NCBI GenBank assembly: GCA_017427685.1 | Contig: JAFRSH010000014.1 | Span: forward strand, 1 to 64,000 | Reading direction: 5' to 3' | Source: Lachnospiraceae bacterium | GTDB taxonomy: Bacteria; Bacillota; Clostridia; Lachnospirales; Lachnospiraceae | Length of the DNA stretch: 64,000 bases | Position numbers and translations under genes: made by a program | In this document: positions 1 to 8,553 of the stretch, piece by piece | Layout of the letters: every line of letters begins with the position of its first letter | Position numbering within the stretch: the first letter of the stretch is position 1 | The notes under the pieces: model-generated | Seen by the model: only the letters and a program-made list of their open reading frames with translations | Database searches by the model: none | What the model was told of the DNA's origin: nothing

Positions 1-129
1 ATCGCGGCGTTCATGAAGAGCAACAAAACACTCGAAGAAGCGATAGCCTTTTTCGAGTCGGACATGAAAGAAGATACCACATCAAAACCGGCAAAACGAA
101 GAGGAAGAAGGAGAAAAAAGACGGTTTGA
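1..129 (+). CDS. C-terminal end of an unidentified protein (partial)
   Basis: The frame is open from the first base of the window and ends at TGA 127-129, giving the last 42 residues of a protein that begins outside. The tail has an acidic stretch (LEEAIAFFESDMKED) followed by a strongly basic end (KRRGRRRKKTV). The residues resemble no family I can name, and nothing in them matches the secreted protein downstream, which lies in another frame. The neighbour at 243 has lost its 5' end, so this boundary may be a recombination junction. The call as coding rests only on the open frame and the composition. Confidence 0.4.
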   Translation: MAAFMKSNKTLEEAIAFFESDMKEDTTSKPAKRRGRRRKKTV

Positions 130-242
130 GTGGAACTTTTTTAGGAAGTTAACGATATACAAAGACCATATATGGAGATACTGACGCGCAAGCAGCAGTA
201 AAATACAGGGTTAAAGAGTGTGAACCTGCAAGTGCCGTTTCT

Positions 243-2777
243 GTGGATGAAACCACCGGAAAGGTTACAATAAATGCAATCGGAGAAACGGGTACTAAAG
301 CAGTAATAGAGGCTTATATTGAAGCAACTGCAGTAGCCGGTTATACGATTTCTGAGCAAACTGCTACTTACACTTTCACAGTTAGATACGGCATGCCTGA
401 TTTTGAGGTACCCGTAGTAAAACAAGGGAAGCTTAAATACGACGGAGCCGAGCATGAGCTTATAAAAGCGGGATCAGCTACTAACGGCACGATGTACTAC
501 AGGCTCGTTTCGAACGGGAAGACGCCGAATTTTATAGATAACGGTGAGATCGTTGCCGGTTGGACAACCGACGCTTCTGAGATTAAAGCCAAAGATGCCG
601 GAACGTACAAGATCTTCTATGCGATCAAAGGTGACTATGGTTACAATGTCAGATATGATTCGAGTAGCAATTTCGTTACTGTTGAGATCGGGAAGGCAAA
701 ACTAAACCTTGGAACGGGTAGTCATTCGAAGGAAGTATTGATCGAAGAAGCAAAGCAGGGTTATACAGTTGATCTCCCTGTACTTGGTAACGATCTGACA
801 TACGGAACCCCCACTGTCTCCGGACAGGTTGCCGGTCTGATCAGCGGAGCGAGAGTTTCGGGTCATACACTGACATTCGACACGACTTCTCAGGTGGCAA
901 GTTCATCGGCGATCATCGTGATCCCCGTAAATGTCGTCAACAACTACGAAAATTGTGAAGTCAATGTTACAGTCACCGCATCTGTTCAGAGTGATCAGAC
1001 GATCACGTTTGACGTAGATGAGGTCAACAAGGTATATGGCGAGGCGTCGTTTAAGAACGAAATAAGCGGAGCTGAGACAACTCTTACGTATGAGGTTACA
1101 TCAGGACAGGATGTTGTTTCTGTAGCCGATGACGGAACGATCACGATCAGGGGTATCGGAGAGGCCCGCATAAGCGTTAAAGCAGCCGGAACTGCCAAGT
1201 ACCACGAGGCTACCGCAAGCTTTAAGGTTAAGGTTTCGAAGGCAAACTCTGAGGTTACAAAGCTCCCTGCTGCCGTAGAGAAGCTTGAGGCCGGCAGTGA
1301 GGCACAGAAACTCATCGTTGAAGGTGAGGCAAAGGGTGGCAAACTGCTCTACGCCGTAAGCCTTAATAAGGACGAGAAGCCGGATGCCAACGCATATGCC
1401 GAGGGGATCCCGGAAGGCACTGCAGCCGGAATCTACTACGTATACTACATGGTTAAGGGCAATGAGTATTACGAAGACTATGTTCCTACGGATGCTCTGA
1501 CGGTTGAGATCAAGACTCCTCAGGTTACACCCGATCCCGTTGATCCCTCCGGTAGCGGTTCGGGCAGCAGCACTGAGTCGGGAAGCGGTTCGAGCAGCAC
1601 AGAATCCGGCAGTGTAACAGAGAAAACGGAAGAAAAGAAAGAAGACGAGACACCTGTTGTTGAACCTGAGGTGATCAAGAACGAAGACGGCTCCACAACC
1701 ACCAAGACGGTTGAGGAGAACGAGGACGGTTCTACAACCACCAAGGAAGAGACCCAGACTTCGGACGGCACGACCGTGACCAAGGAAGAGACAGTACTCG
1801 CCGACGGTTCGGTTATCGCCAAGGAGGAAGAGGTCAGCACCGACGGAACCGTGACCACTCGCGAGGAGACAAAGAACGCGAAGGGCGAAGGAACCGCTAC
1901 AGTTATTAAAGCAGATGCGGACGGCAATGTCCTCAGTGAGACACAGGAAACCACCAAAGTCAACAAGAAGGGTTCGGTCACTGTTGAAACCGTGACCGAG
2001 AACGCTGACGGTTCGACTGTTGAGAGCACGGTTAAGACGACCAAGTCCGGTAACGTGACGGCAACGATCATTGAGAAGGACGCTGACGGTTCCGTTACAA
2101 CAACTAACGAGACAGTTAAGAATCTTTCGTCGGGTGCGGTTAAGACCACAACCGAGAAAGTTGAAACAGATGCGGAAGGTAATGTTGTTGCAACTGTTGA
2201 GAAGACAGTCAAGGTTGCCAAGACCGATGAGGAAGGTAACACCAAGACCACGGCTACAGTTAAGTCAACCGACGCCGCAGGCAACGTAACAACAACCAAG
2301 GAAACGGTGGTTGTTGATGCCAAGGGTAAGGCAAGCGTTTCGTCCGTGACAACAAGCACAGACGGAACCAAGGAAGAGAAGGCATTCTCTGTTTCGAGCA
2401 AGGGTACCGTTAAGATGGCCGCTCTCGAGACAAATGCCAAGGAAGTTGAGATTCCCAAGATCATCGAGGTCGGTGGAGTTGAGCGTCCCGTAACATCGAT
2501 CTCAAAGAACGCTATGAAGGGCAACAAGAATGTCACAAGTGTTGAGATCGGCGAGAACATCACATCGATCGGCGCAGGCGCATTCAAGAACAGCAAGAAC
2601 CTTTCGACGATCGAGCTTACCGATTCGATCACCAAGATCTCGGCTAATGCCTTCAAGGGCATCGCTAAGAACGCAACCTTCAAGATCAAGGCTTCCTCAC
2701 AGGAAGAATTCGACAGGATCGTTGCACTTCTCAAGGACTCGGGTGTAAGTGATACGGTAACGTTTGAAATGGCGTAA
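243..2777 (+). CDS. Ig-like / BspA-type leucine-rich-repeat surface protein, 5'-truncated
   Basis: The 844 readable residues begin at a GTG with no ribosome binding site and no signal peptide. The same frame continues upstream to a stop at 150-152 and still reads as Ig-domain sequence (IYGDTDAQAAVKYRVKE), so the true N-terminus has been lost. Residues 1-420 are bacterial Ig-like modules, two of them with the YGEASF/YGDTDA type start. A Ser/Gly-rich linker lies around 430-475. A threonine- and glutamate-rich part begins with 13-residue repeats. The last 110 residues are BspA-type (LRR_5) repeats (SIGAGAFKNSKNLSTIEL). Such proteins are secreted or cell-surface adhesins or carbohydrate-binding proteins. 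There is no sortase motif. It is probably a pseudogene or a silent cassette unless a recombination event restores a signal peptide. A terminator follows. Confidence 0.7.
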   Translation: MDETTGKVTINAIGETGTKAVIEAYIEATAVAGYTISEQTATYTFTVRYGMPDFEVPVVKQGKLKYDGAEHELIKAGSATNGTMYYRLVSNGKTPNFIDNGEIVAGWTTDASEIKAKDAGTYKIFYAIKGDYGYNVRYDSSSNFVTVEIGKAKLNLGTGSHSKEVLIEEAKQGYTVDLPVLGNDLTYGTPTVSGQVAGLISGARVSGHTLTFDTTSQVASSSAIIVIPVNVVNNYENCEVNVTVTASVQSDQTITFDVDEVNKVYGEASFKNEISGAETTLTYEVTSGQDVVSVADDGTITIRGIGEARISVKAAGTAKYHEATASFKVKVSKANSEVTKLPAAVEKLEAGSEAQKLIVEGEAKGGKLLYAVSLNKDEKPDANAYAEGIPEGTAAGIYYVYYMVKGNEYYEDYVPTDALTVEIKTPQVTPDPVDPSGSGSGSSTESGSGSSSTESGSVTEKTEEKKEDETPVVEPEVIKNEDGSTTTKTVEENEDGSTTTKEETQTSDGTTVTKEETVLADGSVIAKEEEVSTDGTVTTREETKNAKGEGTATVIKADADGNVLSETQETTKVNKKGSVTVETVTENADGSTVESTVKTTKSGNVTATIIEKDADGSVTTTNETVKNLSSGAVKTTTEKVETDAEGNVVATVEKTVKVAKTDEEGNTKTTATVKSTDAAGNVTTTKETVVVDAKGKASVSSVTTSTDGTKEEKAFSVSSKGTVKMAALETNAKEVEIPKIIEVGGVERPVTSISKNAMKGNKNVTSVEIGENITSIGAGAFKNSKNLSTIELTDSITKISANAFKGIAKNATFKIKASSQEEFDRIVALLKDSGVSDTVTFEMA
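1686..1919 (+). repeat. Tandem 39-bp coding repeats (13-residue DG-TTTKEET units)
   Basis: Six consecutive 13-residue units start with DG or KG: DGSTTTKTVEENE, DGSTTTKEETQTS, DGTTVTKEETVLA, DGSVIAKEEEVST, DGTVTTREETKNA and KGEGTATVIKADA. Looser versions continue to about residue 730. The alternating Thr/polar pattern with a DG turn suggests stacked beta hairpins forming a stalk. This is inference from the pattern only. Confidence 0.7.
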
Positions 2778-2792
2778 TAATATCAGATAATG

Positions 2793-2828
2793 AGGCGGCT
2801 GCCCGTGTAAAGGCAGCCGTCTTAATTA
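2793..2828 (+). terminator. Intrinsic terminator after the Ig/LRR protein
   Basis: CGGCTGCC (2796-2803) pairs with GGCAGCCG (2812-2819) around an 8-base loop. The stem can be extended by three pairs and is followed by a T-containing tail (TCTTAATTATTT). Confidence 0.75.
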
Positions 2829-2843
2829 TTTAAGAGTAAATGA

Positions 2844-2990
2844 GCCTTGACTGCGCGTTTGGGGGAACTGTCCCGGGAACGGTGGGATCTCTACAACGAC
2901 CTGAGCCGGGAAAACCACTACAACTATGCCAAGAAGAAGGCGATAGCAAAGTGGAATAAGGAGCGGCTGAAAAACAAAGTGATCTACTGA
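2844..2990 (+). pseudogene. Gene 3'-end remnant
   Basis: An open stretch between in-frame stops encodes about 48 residues of protein-like, charged and aromatic sequence (LSRERWDLYNDLSRENHYN) ending KWNKERLKNKVIY and TGA at 2988-2990. It has no ribosome binding site and no good start codon. It looks like the C-terminus of a lost gene, of unidentified family. Confidence 0.25.
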
Positions 2991-3023
2991 TAAAGGTAGA
3001 TATTATCATTTTGCAATTTTCGT

Positions 3024-3060
3024 GATATCCTTAATCAAAGAAACTTTGATTAAGGATATC
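3024..3060 (+). promoter_or_regulatory. Perfect 17-bp inverted repeat covering the ribosome binding site of the phosphoesterase gene
   Basis: GATATCCTTAATCAAAG (3024-3040) is exactly complementary to 3044-3060 across a 3-base centre. The 3' arm holds the only Shine-Dalgarno-like bases (AAGGA 3052-3056), 9 bases before ATG 3066. In RNA the site would be buried in a 17-bp hairpin. As DNA it could equally be a dyad operator. Confidence 0.6.
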
Positions 3061-3065
3061 ATAAA

Positions 3066-3536
3066 ATGAGAATATTGATCATCAGCGATTCACACGGAAA
3101 AACAGAGAATATCGAGTACATCAGAAAAGATGTCGGGAAGATCGACCGGATCCTGCACTGCGGGGACGGAGCGTCGGAGACTGACTATATCAGCAGGCTC
3201 TTCGGTTGCCCCGTAACCGCCGTGACGGGAAACTGCGATATGTTCTCGTTTGAGCCCGAGAGCACGAACCTGAACATCGAGGGAAAGTGCATCCACATGG
3301 AGCACGGCAACAGACTACCGTTCTTCAACGATACGGCCATGCTTGACTATGCGGAGATGAACGGCTTCGATGTTCTGCTTTTTGGGCATACACACGAGCA
3401 GAAGATCCTCGAGAGGAACGGTCGCTACGTAGTAAATCCCGGAAGCATCTCGCGCCCCCGGGACGGTTTTCCTTCGTATTGCATCCTTGAAACCGACGGA
3501 AAGGGCGGCTTCACCTTCAAGGGCGAGAGGGTTTGA
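3066..3536 (+). CDS. YfcE/MJ0936-family metallophosphoesterase
   Basis: This 156-residue cytoplasmic calcineurin-like phosphoesterase has the full metal-binding signature: D8-x-H10 (SDSHG), GD at 33-34 (HCGDGAS), GNCD, a mid-protein HGNR histidine, and GHTHEQ followed by the NPGSIS segment. Length and motifs are typical of the small YfcE/MJ0936 group, which hydrolyses phosphodiesters or phosphomonoesters; the natural substrate is not predictable from sequence. Its start lies inside the reach of a long hairpin (3024-3060), so translation may be controlled. It converges on a HAD phosphatase gene only 3 bp away with no terminator between them. Confidence 0.88.
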   Translation: MRILIISDSHGKTENIEYIRKDVGKIDRILHCGDGASETDYISRLFGCPVTAVTGNCDMFSFEPESTNLNIEGKCIHMEHGNRLPFFNDTAMLDYAEMNGFDVLLFGHTHEQKILERNGRYVVNPGSISRPRDGFPSYCILETDGKGGFTFKGERV

Positions 3537-3539
3537 TGA

Positions 3540-4145
3540 TCACCGCAGACCCTCCGCTACTTTTCTTATGCTTTCCCAGTCGGGGCAAAGCCTGAAGTTT
3601 TCGCCCGGAAGCTCGCAGTCCCTGTTCCACGGACGCTCGAATACGCAGACCTTTAGATCCGGCAGATGCGCAAAATACTTAAATGCCAGAGTGGAGTCTT
3701 CCACCGCAAGGTCAAAATGCATCTTATAAAAGTCTTCAAGCTCGAGATTAAAATCACTGCTCCTGATAAAACTGTCACGACCGTACTTGTTGAGGCAGTA
3801 AAGCTTGACTCTCTCAAGACCGTGGTTGTCAAGCCACTCACGTGACGCATCGAAAGCACTGTATGGACGTCCTGTTATCACGGAAACCTCGTGACCCGCA
3901 TCGATCCATGCGTTCAATGTCTCACAGGCTCCCGGTGTTTCCTCAAAAGCCAGTAAAGTCTCGCGCGTGTGCGCTTCGATCATCATACGTTCATACTGTT
4001 CCTGCGTGATCGAGAACGATTTCTTCAGATCAAAGAAGGAGATCTGCTCGTACGGTACGGTGATCCCGAACATTTTCTCAACTATCCCGGCAATGTACCG
4101 CGCCGTCTCGCAGAGGCAGTCATCAAAGTCTACGTAGATCTTCAT
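3540..4145 (-). CDS. HAD-superfamily 5'(3')-deoxyribonucleotidase-like phosphatase
   Basis: The 201-residue protein opens with the HAD motif I, VDFDDCLCETA (nucleophile D6, acid/base D8). It has motif II as VITGRP and motif IV as DLAVEDSTLA. The cap arrangement and length fit the NT5C-type 5'-nucleotidase family, which removes phosphate from (deoxy)nucleoside monophosphates. It is read towards the phosphoesterase and lies just downstream (12 bp) of the secreted protein gene on the same strand, so it may be its co-transcribed neighbour. The substrate is inferred from family only. Confidence 0.8.
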   Translation of the reverse strand: MKIYVDFDDCLCETARYIAGIVEKMFGITVPYEQISFFDLKKSFSITQEQYERMMIEAHTRETLLAFEETPGACETLNAWIDAGHEVSVITGRPYSAFDASREWLDNHGLERVKLYCLNKYGRDSFIRSSDFNLELEDFYKMHFDLAVEDSTLAFKYFAHLPDLKVCVFERPWNRDCELPGENFRLCPDWESIRKVAEGLR

Positions 4146-4156
4146 GGGTTATACCT

Positions 4157-6292
4157 TTACGGAGTGCTCTTATATATGACTCTGTTGATCGTGCAGGGAA
4201 CATTGCATGTTTTCTGCACGGATCCCAGACCGTATGATCCGTCTACATACGAGAACTCAACAGGAACTTTGGCCTCGGTTACATATACGGTATCTGATGA
4301 GCCGCCCATATTGTAGGAATCAGAGACTTCGTAGGTGACTCCTTGCTGATAAATCTTGCCTGCAAACGTGAAGCTGAAGCAGGCGGTGAAGTCCTTGCTC
4401 GATACGTTTGCGGCGGTGGTTCTGGTACTTATCAACGTATATGTGGGTGAAACCTGATTGTTCACAACGCTGACTGCTTTGGTTCCGAGCTCTGATATGG
4501 AGACACTTGCTTCAGAGTCAGCCGGGATGATCTTATAAAGCGTAAATGCATAAGTACCCTGTTCGGCTTGAACAAATGAACCGTTTCCTGCCGAGAAGTT
4601 GGCAAGATCCACAAAGTAGCTCTCTCCGTTTTGATCGTCCACAGTAAAGTATGACTTCGAAGATGCAGTGGCTTTGCTCATTACTGCCCCGTCCTTTTGG
4701 ATGACCAAAGCATAGTTTATGGCGCTTGAGGATGAAACATAAGCGGATGCAACCGGAACGGCATCAAGAACGGTAAACTTAACGTTGCCGGTATAATATC
4801 CTTCGGAGGTGTAAGAGCAAAGCCTCATCGATGCTTTTTCTGCGTAAGTTGTATCTTTGATCGCTATGTCAAGAGAACTTGCTCCGTCGTTAATGAATCG
4901 AACCGTATCAGTGGTAAGGTTCTGCGTACTTCCGGCCCTTTTGATCGTGAACTGAGTGTTTTTCGAAAGATTCGGGTAACCTGTTACCGTAGTGGTGAGG
5001 GTTACAGTTGCTTCACTGCCGGGACTCGCAGTAAAGGACTGTGGAGTAATGATCAGCTCATATTTGCCGACGTTAGTCTTAGTAAAGGACAAGCCGGGAT
5101 CAATCGTGAAGGATGACGTCGAAGTTGTATCCTGACTCCATGTAAGGTTTTGAACGCCGACATCAAAGTAACTGCCGTATTGATCCCTGACCTCTGCCTT
5201 GAGGTTTATCGCGTCCCTGCACTCGTTTGCATTCACATCAAAATTGAGCTTATCCTGCGAAGCGGTAACTACGATCGTTGCGGGGTAAGGCGCGGCGGGA
5301 GCGGACGGAACATAAGGCTCGGGCTCGGGTTCTTCGTCCTCTTCTTTCTTCGGGATGCTGATCGCAATGGGATCGCTGCCCTTAAATTCCACGTAGTAGG
5401 TCTTGCCGGGTGTGAAGCTGTCGTTCAGGTAGATCCACATGTTTTCACCGCTGACCTTTTGAGAGGTGGAGAAGGAGAAGTAGACCTTCCTGCCGTTATC
5501 CATGTAGTAGCAGGAATTGTCGTAATCAACTTCGGTGTAGTAGTTTGATCTTTTGATGTTCATGTTGAACGTCATCTTAATGGCGTTGGGAGCGATCGCT
5601 TCTGCACCTGTGAGCTTAAGCTCTTTGATGCTTACCTTAAACTGCACCTGTGCTGTTGTTCCTGTATAGATAGAGCTCTGGTAGGCTCTGCCCGTAAATG
5701 TTACATCACCGGTTTTGAGGAACTTAACCGACCATGTGCTTGCGGCTTCCATGGGTGTGATCTCAACAAGCTCGGGCTTGTCAGCCAAGAGTTCCCGGCG
5801 ATCCGTGTCCTTGTCGTTGGTGGGAAGCGAAATCTCAAGAGTCTGACCGACCCTGACAACATCATTGTCCCTGATGCCCTCGTAGAGGACTCTGTCAGCG
5901 TTTTTCTTGACATTTACAAGAAGGTCGTGCTTGAAGATCTTCTTTTTTTTCTCGTTGTAAACGGTGACTGTGACGGTTGCCTTGCCGACAGACTCGGCAA
6001 CGATGTACTCTTTCTTGGAGATGCGAACGATATCGGTGTCCGATGACTTAAGAGAAACACTCATCTTGTCAAAATCGTAGCCGATGATCATGTTCGTGAC
6101 TTTCTTTTTATAGGAAACACTGCAGGTCGAGCCGTCGGATTCCTTCACTCCTTTTGAACCGTCAAGATAGAGGATCTTGTCGTCCGCCATCGAAAGAACG
6201 GGATCCGAAGCCGCGTTTGCGCTTTCGGGGACAACTCCGACTGTCAAAATGAGCGCCAAAAGGACGGCAAGGCTCTTGAAAAGTTTTCTCAT
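4157..6292 (-). CDS. Secreted Ig-like repeat protein
   Basis: The 711-residue protein has a clear signal peptide (MRKLFKSLAVLLALILTVG then ...ESANA|ASD) and a GGGAG ribosome binding site. A Big_2-like module (about 30-135; SVGKATVTVTVYNEKKK) is followed by further beta-sandwich regions, an SbsA-like module around 225-310, a proline/glutamate linker (EEDEEPEPEPYVP) near 318-335 and a beta-rich C-terminal half. It shares overall plan with the gene at 60368: signal peptide, Ig module with an IxYxxG start, and repeated beta domains. No sortase, SLH or choline-binding anchor is visible, so it may be released or associate with the wall noncovalently. Function unknown; structural or adhesive role inferred. 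Confidence 0.8.
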   Translation of the reverse strand: MRKLFKSLAVLLALILTVGVVPESANAASDPVLSMADDKILYLDGSKGVKESDGSTCSVSYKKKVTNMIIGYDFDKMSVSLKSSDTDIVRISKKEYIVAESVGKATVTVTVYNEKKKKIFKHDLLVNVKKNADRVLYEGIRDNDVVRVGQTLEISLPTNDKDTDRRELLADKPELVEITPMEAASTWSVKFLKTGDVTFTGRAYQSSIYTGTTAQVQFKVSIKELKLTGAEAIAPNAIKMTFNMNIKRSNYYTEVDYDNSCYYMDNGRKVYFSFSTSQKVSGENMWIYLNDSFTPGKTYYVEFKGSDPIAISIPKKEEDEEPEPEPYVPSAPAAPYPATIVVTASQDKLNFDVNANECRDAINLKAEVRDQYGSYFDVGVQNLTWSQDTTSTSSFTIDPGLSFTKTNVGKYELIITPQSFTASPGSEATVTLTTTVTGYPNLSKNTQFTIKRAGSTQNLTTDTVRFINDGASSLDIAIKDTTYAEKASMRLCSYTSEGYYTGNVKFTVLDAVPVASAYVSSSSAINYALVIQKDGAVMSKATASSKSYFTVDDQNGESYFVDLANFSAGNGSFVQAEQGTYAFTLYKIIPADSEASVSISELGTKAVSVVNNQVSPTYTLISTRTTAANVSSKDFTACFSFTFAGKIYQQGVTYEVSDSYNMGGSSDTVYVTEAKVPVEFSYVDGSYGLGSVQKTCNVPCTINRVIYKSTP

Positions 6293-6453
6293 GCATATCT
6301 CCCTTCTCGGTCAAAAACGGTCAGTAGATCGACTACTGCTCATGAACATCGTTTGATACTGAAAAACTACAAAGACCCGACTCGGAAATCCGGTCTCGAT
6401 CATGTACACAATTATATCATATTTGATCAACAATTACCTTTCCGAAAAATCCT

Positions 6454-6819
6454 TTATTCATTGACCACTTCGGCACCAAAAGGCGCAAGTGACAGCCCCG
6501 CAATCTTAAAGAACTGCTTCCCGAAGGGGATCCCGATGATCGTCACACAGAGCAGACATCCCAACAGAGCATTACATATCGCAAGCTCAAGCCCCGAGAA
6601 AAGGAACCAGAAAACGTTCAGCAGAAAGCTACCTGCGCTGCCGCCTCTTATCACTCTCTTCCCGAAAGGACAAAGCGAGAGCGACGCCAGCTTAAAGCAC
6701 TGGACGCCGACAGGAATCCCGACGATTGTGATACACCAAAGCAGCCCGGCAAGCAGCCATCCCAAGGCACTCAGGAACCCTCCGCAGAGAAGCCAGATAA
6801 TATTTCCTAAAACACTCAT
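6454..6819 (-). CDS. YccF-domain membrane protein
   Basis: The 121-residue protein consists of two copies of the YccF (DUF307) motif. Each has a long hydrophobic span followed by a GIPxGxQ/KxFK-type turn: IVGIPVGVQCFKLASLSLCPFG and, in the second half, IIGIPFGKQFFKIAGLSLAPFG. Four membrane segments are likely. I chose the ATG giving MSVLGNIIW because it follows GTGAGG/AAGG bases; an upstream TTG is possible. The biochemical role of the family is not established. The gene stands alone, reading away from the sigma factor operon. Confidence 0.82.
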   Translation of the reverse strand: MSVLGNIIWLLCGGFLSALGWLLAGLLWCITIVGIPVGVQCFKLASLSLCPFGKRVIRGGSAGSFLLNVFWFLFSGLELAICNALLGCLLCVTIIGIPFGKQFFKIAGLSLAPFGAEVVNE

Positions 6820-6982
6820 ATCCTTAATCCTCACAGTCAAACTCGCGAATTGCTTCGCAATTTGCTTTATATATTTTATGCATCTATTTTACATCTATAA
6901 ACACATAAAAGATAGTTCGGTTTCACAGAAAAAATAGAAAGGCGTGGCTTTTTCTTAATCGTAGCGTATTACACTAATGTTA

Positions 6983-6991
6983 TGGTATAAT
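6983..6991 (+). promoter_or_regulatory. Extended -10 element upstream of the ECF sigma operon
   Basis: TGGTATAAT fits the TGnTATAAT extended -10 consensus, 48 bases before the TTG start of the sigma factor gene. No good -35 is visible at 17 bp. The gene may therefore be transcribed by the housekeeping sigma factor rather than by itself. Confidence 0.45.
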
Positions 6992-7038
6992 GCTTTTGAT
7001 ACTGCTATTAATCGGAAAAGATAAACGGGGAACAAGTT

Positions 7039-7626
7039 TTGAGCGAGATTAACGACAGCACCCTTTACGGAGAATTTCTTAAAGGCGACAATACAGCGTA
7101 TGACAAGCTGATGCTCAGGTACGGCGACGCGCTGACGATGTACCTGAAGGGATTCCTGTACAGCTGGGAGGATGCGGAAGACCTGATGATCGAGGCCTTC
7201 GCCAGGATCATGGTCAGGAAGCCGCGTATCGAAGAAGGATTATTTAAAGCTTATCTGTACACGACCGCACACAACCTTGTTGCACGGTTTTACAGAAAGG
7301 GCAAGAGACGGAAGGTCTTCAGCCTTGAAGGCTTTGAAGAGTATTCCGGCGAGACGGGTCTTGACCCGGCAGAGCGGGCGGATGATTCCAATCCCTACGA
7401 AAGTGTCTGGGATGATGAGAAAAAGCGCATCGTCCGCAAGTGCCTCGAGAGGATCGGGGATGACATGCGCGAAGCGTTGTGGCTGTTTTATTTTGAAGAG
7501 ATGAGTTATAAGGACATTGCTTCCATAATGAACGTCAGCTTCAAGAAGATCGATAATCTTCTGACACGCGGAAGGAAGCGGCTGAAAGAAGAACTTGAGA
7601 AGGAGGGAATCAACGATGCGTACTGA
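7039..7626 (+). CDS. ECF-type RNA polymerase sigma factor
   Basis: The 195-residue protein has region 2 at about residues 18-95 (YDKLMLRYGDALTMYLKG, EDAEDLMIEAFARIM, AYLYTTAHNLVARFYRK). After an acidic spacer comes region 4 at about 133-190 (ALWLFYFEEMSYKDIASIM, then NVSFKKIDNLLTRGRKRLKEEL), the -35 reading helix-turn-helix. The start is TTG at 7039, 8 bases after AACGGGG. It overlaps the next gene by 11 bp, and that gene's AGGAGGG lies inside this one, so translation is coupled. Context with a two-span membrane protein and a PrsW protease suggests membrane-controlled activity. Target promoters are unknown. Confidence 0.9.
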   Translation: MSEINDSTLYGEFLKGDNTAYDKLMLRYGDALTMYLKGFLYSWEDAEDLMIEAFARIMVRKPRIEEGLFKAYLYTTAHNLVARFYRKGKRRKVFSLEGFEEYSGETGLDPAERADDSNPYESVWDDEKKRIVRKCLERIGDDMREALWLFYFEEMSYKDIASIMNVSFKKIDNLLTRGRKRLKEELEKEGINDAY

Positions 7627-7933
7627 TGAGGAACGTCTGAGCGCTATGCATAAGCGTGCTGAACAGATCGAGCACAGGAATCACTCACTGAAGACGTGGG
7701 GTATCACGGCTGTGGCAGTTGCGGCCAGTATTGCCCTGATCGTCCTGGTCGGCTTGAGCATGCCCGGCATCGTTGAGAAAACTCAAACACTCACTCCGGA
7801 TCAGGGTATGAGCGCCAGTGTGTTCTCATCAAGCTCGATCCTCGGATTTGTGGTTATCGGTATCATGGCATTCGCGCTTGGGATCACCGTAACGATCCTG
7901 TGCTTCAGATTAAAGAGGTCGCAAAAATCATGA
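7616..7933 (+). CDS. Small two-span membrane protein, candidate anti-sigma factor
   Basis: The 105-residue protein starts at ATG 7616, 8 bases after AGGAGGG inside the sigma gene. A charged cytoplasmic N-terminus (TDEERLSAMHKRAEQIEHR) precedes membrane span 1 (about 33-53). An outside loop of about 25 residues follows, then span 2 (about 77-98) with a basic tail. The gene at 9418 encodes a clear paralogue sharing the MHxRA start and the VITVLC/VTILCF second span. I recognise no named family. The anti-sigma role is inferred from position directly after the sigma gene, the size and topology, and the PrsW-type protease two genes on. The stop overlaps the next start as ATGA. Confidence 0.72.
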   Translation: MRTDEERLSAMHKRAEQIEHRNHSLKTWGITAVAVAASIALIVLVGLSMPGIVEKTQTLTPDQGMSASVFSSSSILGFVVIGIMAFALGITVTILCFRLKRSQKS

Positions 7934-8553
7934 TAGAAAGCATTGATAATTACATACAGCTCGCCATCCTCGGGATCTGCTCGGGGGCGACTCTTTACAA
8001 AGCGATCACAAAACAACGTCGGTCATGGGTACTTGTCACGTTGTTTTATGTTGCTTTCTTTTTCGGGAGTCTGTACTGGGAGCTCTTCTACATGTTCAAA
8101 GGCGACACTCCCGCCAAGTTCTACGTCGCGGAGTTCAGTTGGTACGTATCGTACTTGTTTTTGTTCCTTTTCCTGAAATATCAGAAAGATCCGGACACAC
8201 CGGCTCCTCGATGCCGGATCAAGTGGCTTATCCCGGTGTTTGCAGGCGGGCTGAGCATTTATTACATAACCTTCGGTCAGATCGTATCGAACATCACCTC
8301 CGCGATCCTGATGAGTCTGGTCGGCATGGAGGCCGTCAAAGGACTCGCCTCCGGAAACAGGAGGATGAAGCATGTTTATATCGTAACGCTTATATTCTTC
8401 TTCTTAGAGTACCTCCTCTGGACGTCGTCATGTCTGTTCGAGGACGGATCGGTTTTGAATCCGTATTACTATATTGATATTTTGATTTCGATCGTATTGT
8501 TTGTTTTGTTGTTGTACGCGCAGAAAGCGCTCAGGGATGAGGTGACGGAATGA
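7930..8553 (+). CDS. Polytopic membrane protein of unknown function in the sigma/PrsW operon
   Basis: The 207-residue protein is almost entirely hydrophobic with about six to seven predicted spans (for example WVLVTLFYVAFFFGSLYWEL, then YVSYLFLFLFLKY). It has short charged loops and no catalytic motif I recognise. The ATG overlaps the preceding stop (ATGA, 7930-7933), and its own end overlaps the next gene the same way (8550-8553), so all four products are made together. It may be a sensor or a partner of the protease; that is inference from position only. Confidence 0.7.
   Translation: MIESIDNYIQLAILGICSGATLYKAITKQRRSWVLVTLFYVAFFFGSLYWELFYMFKGDTPAKFYVAEFSWYVSYLFLFLFLKYQKDPDTPAPRCRIKWLIPVFAGGLSIYYITFGQIVSNITSAILMSLVGMEAVKGLASGNRRMKHVYIVTLIFFFLEYLLWTSSCLFEDGSVLNPYYYIDILISIVLFVLLLYAQKALRDEVTE

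Noticed and set aside
1520..2734. Long minus-strand open frame (404 codons) opposite the Ig/LRR protein
   Set aside because: It is the antisense of repetitive Thr/Glu-rich coding sequence; composition is low-complexity Ser/Val/Thr and there is no ribosome site or domain.
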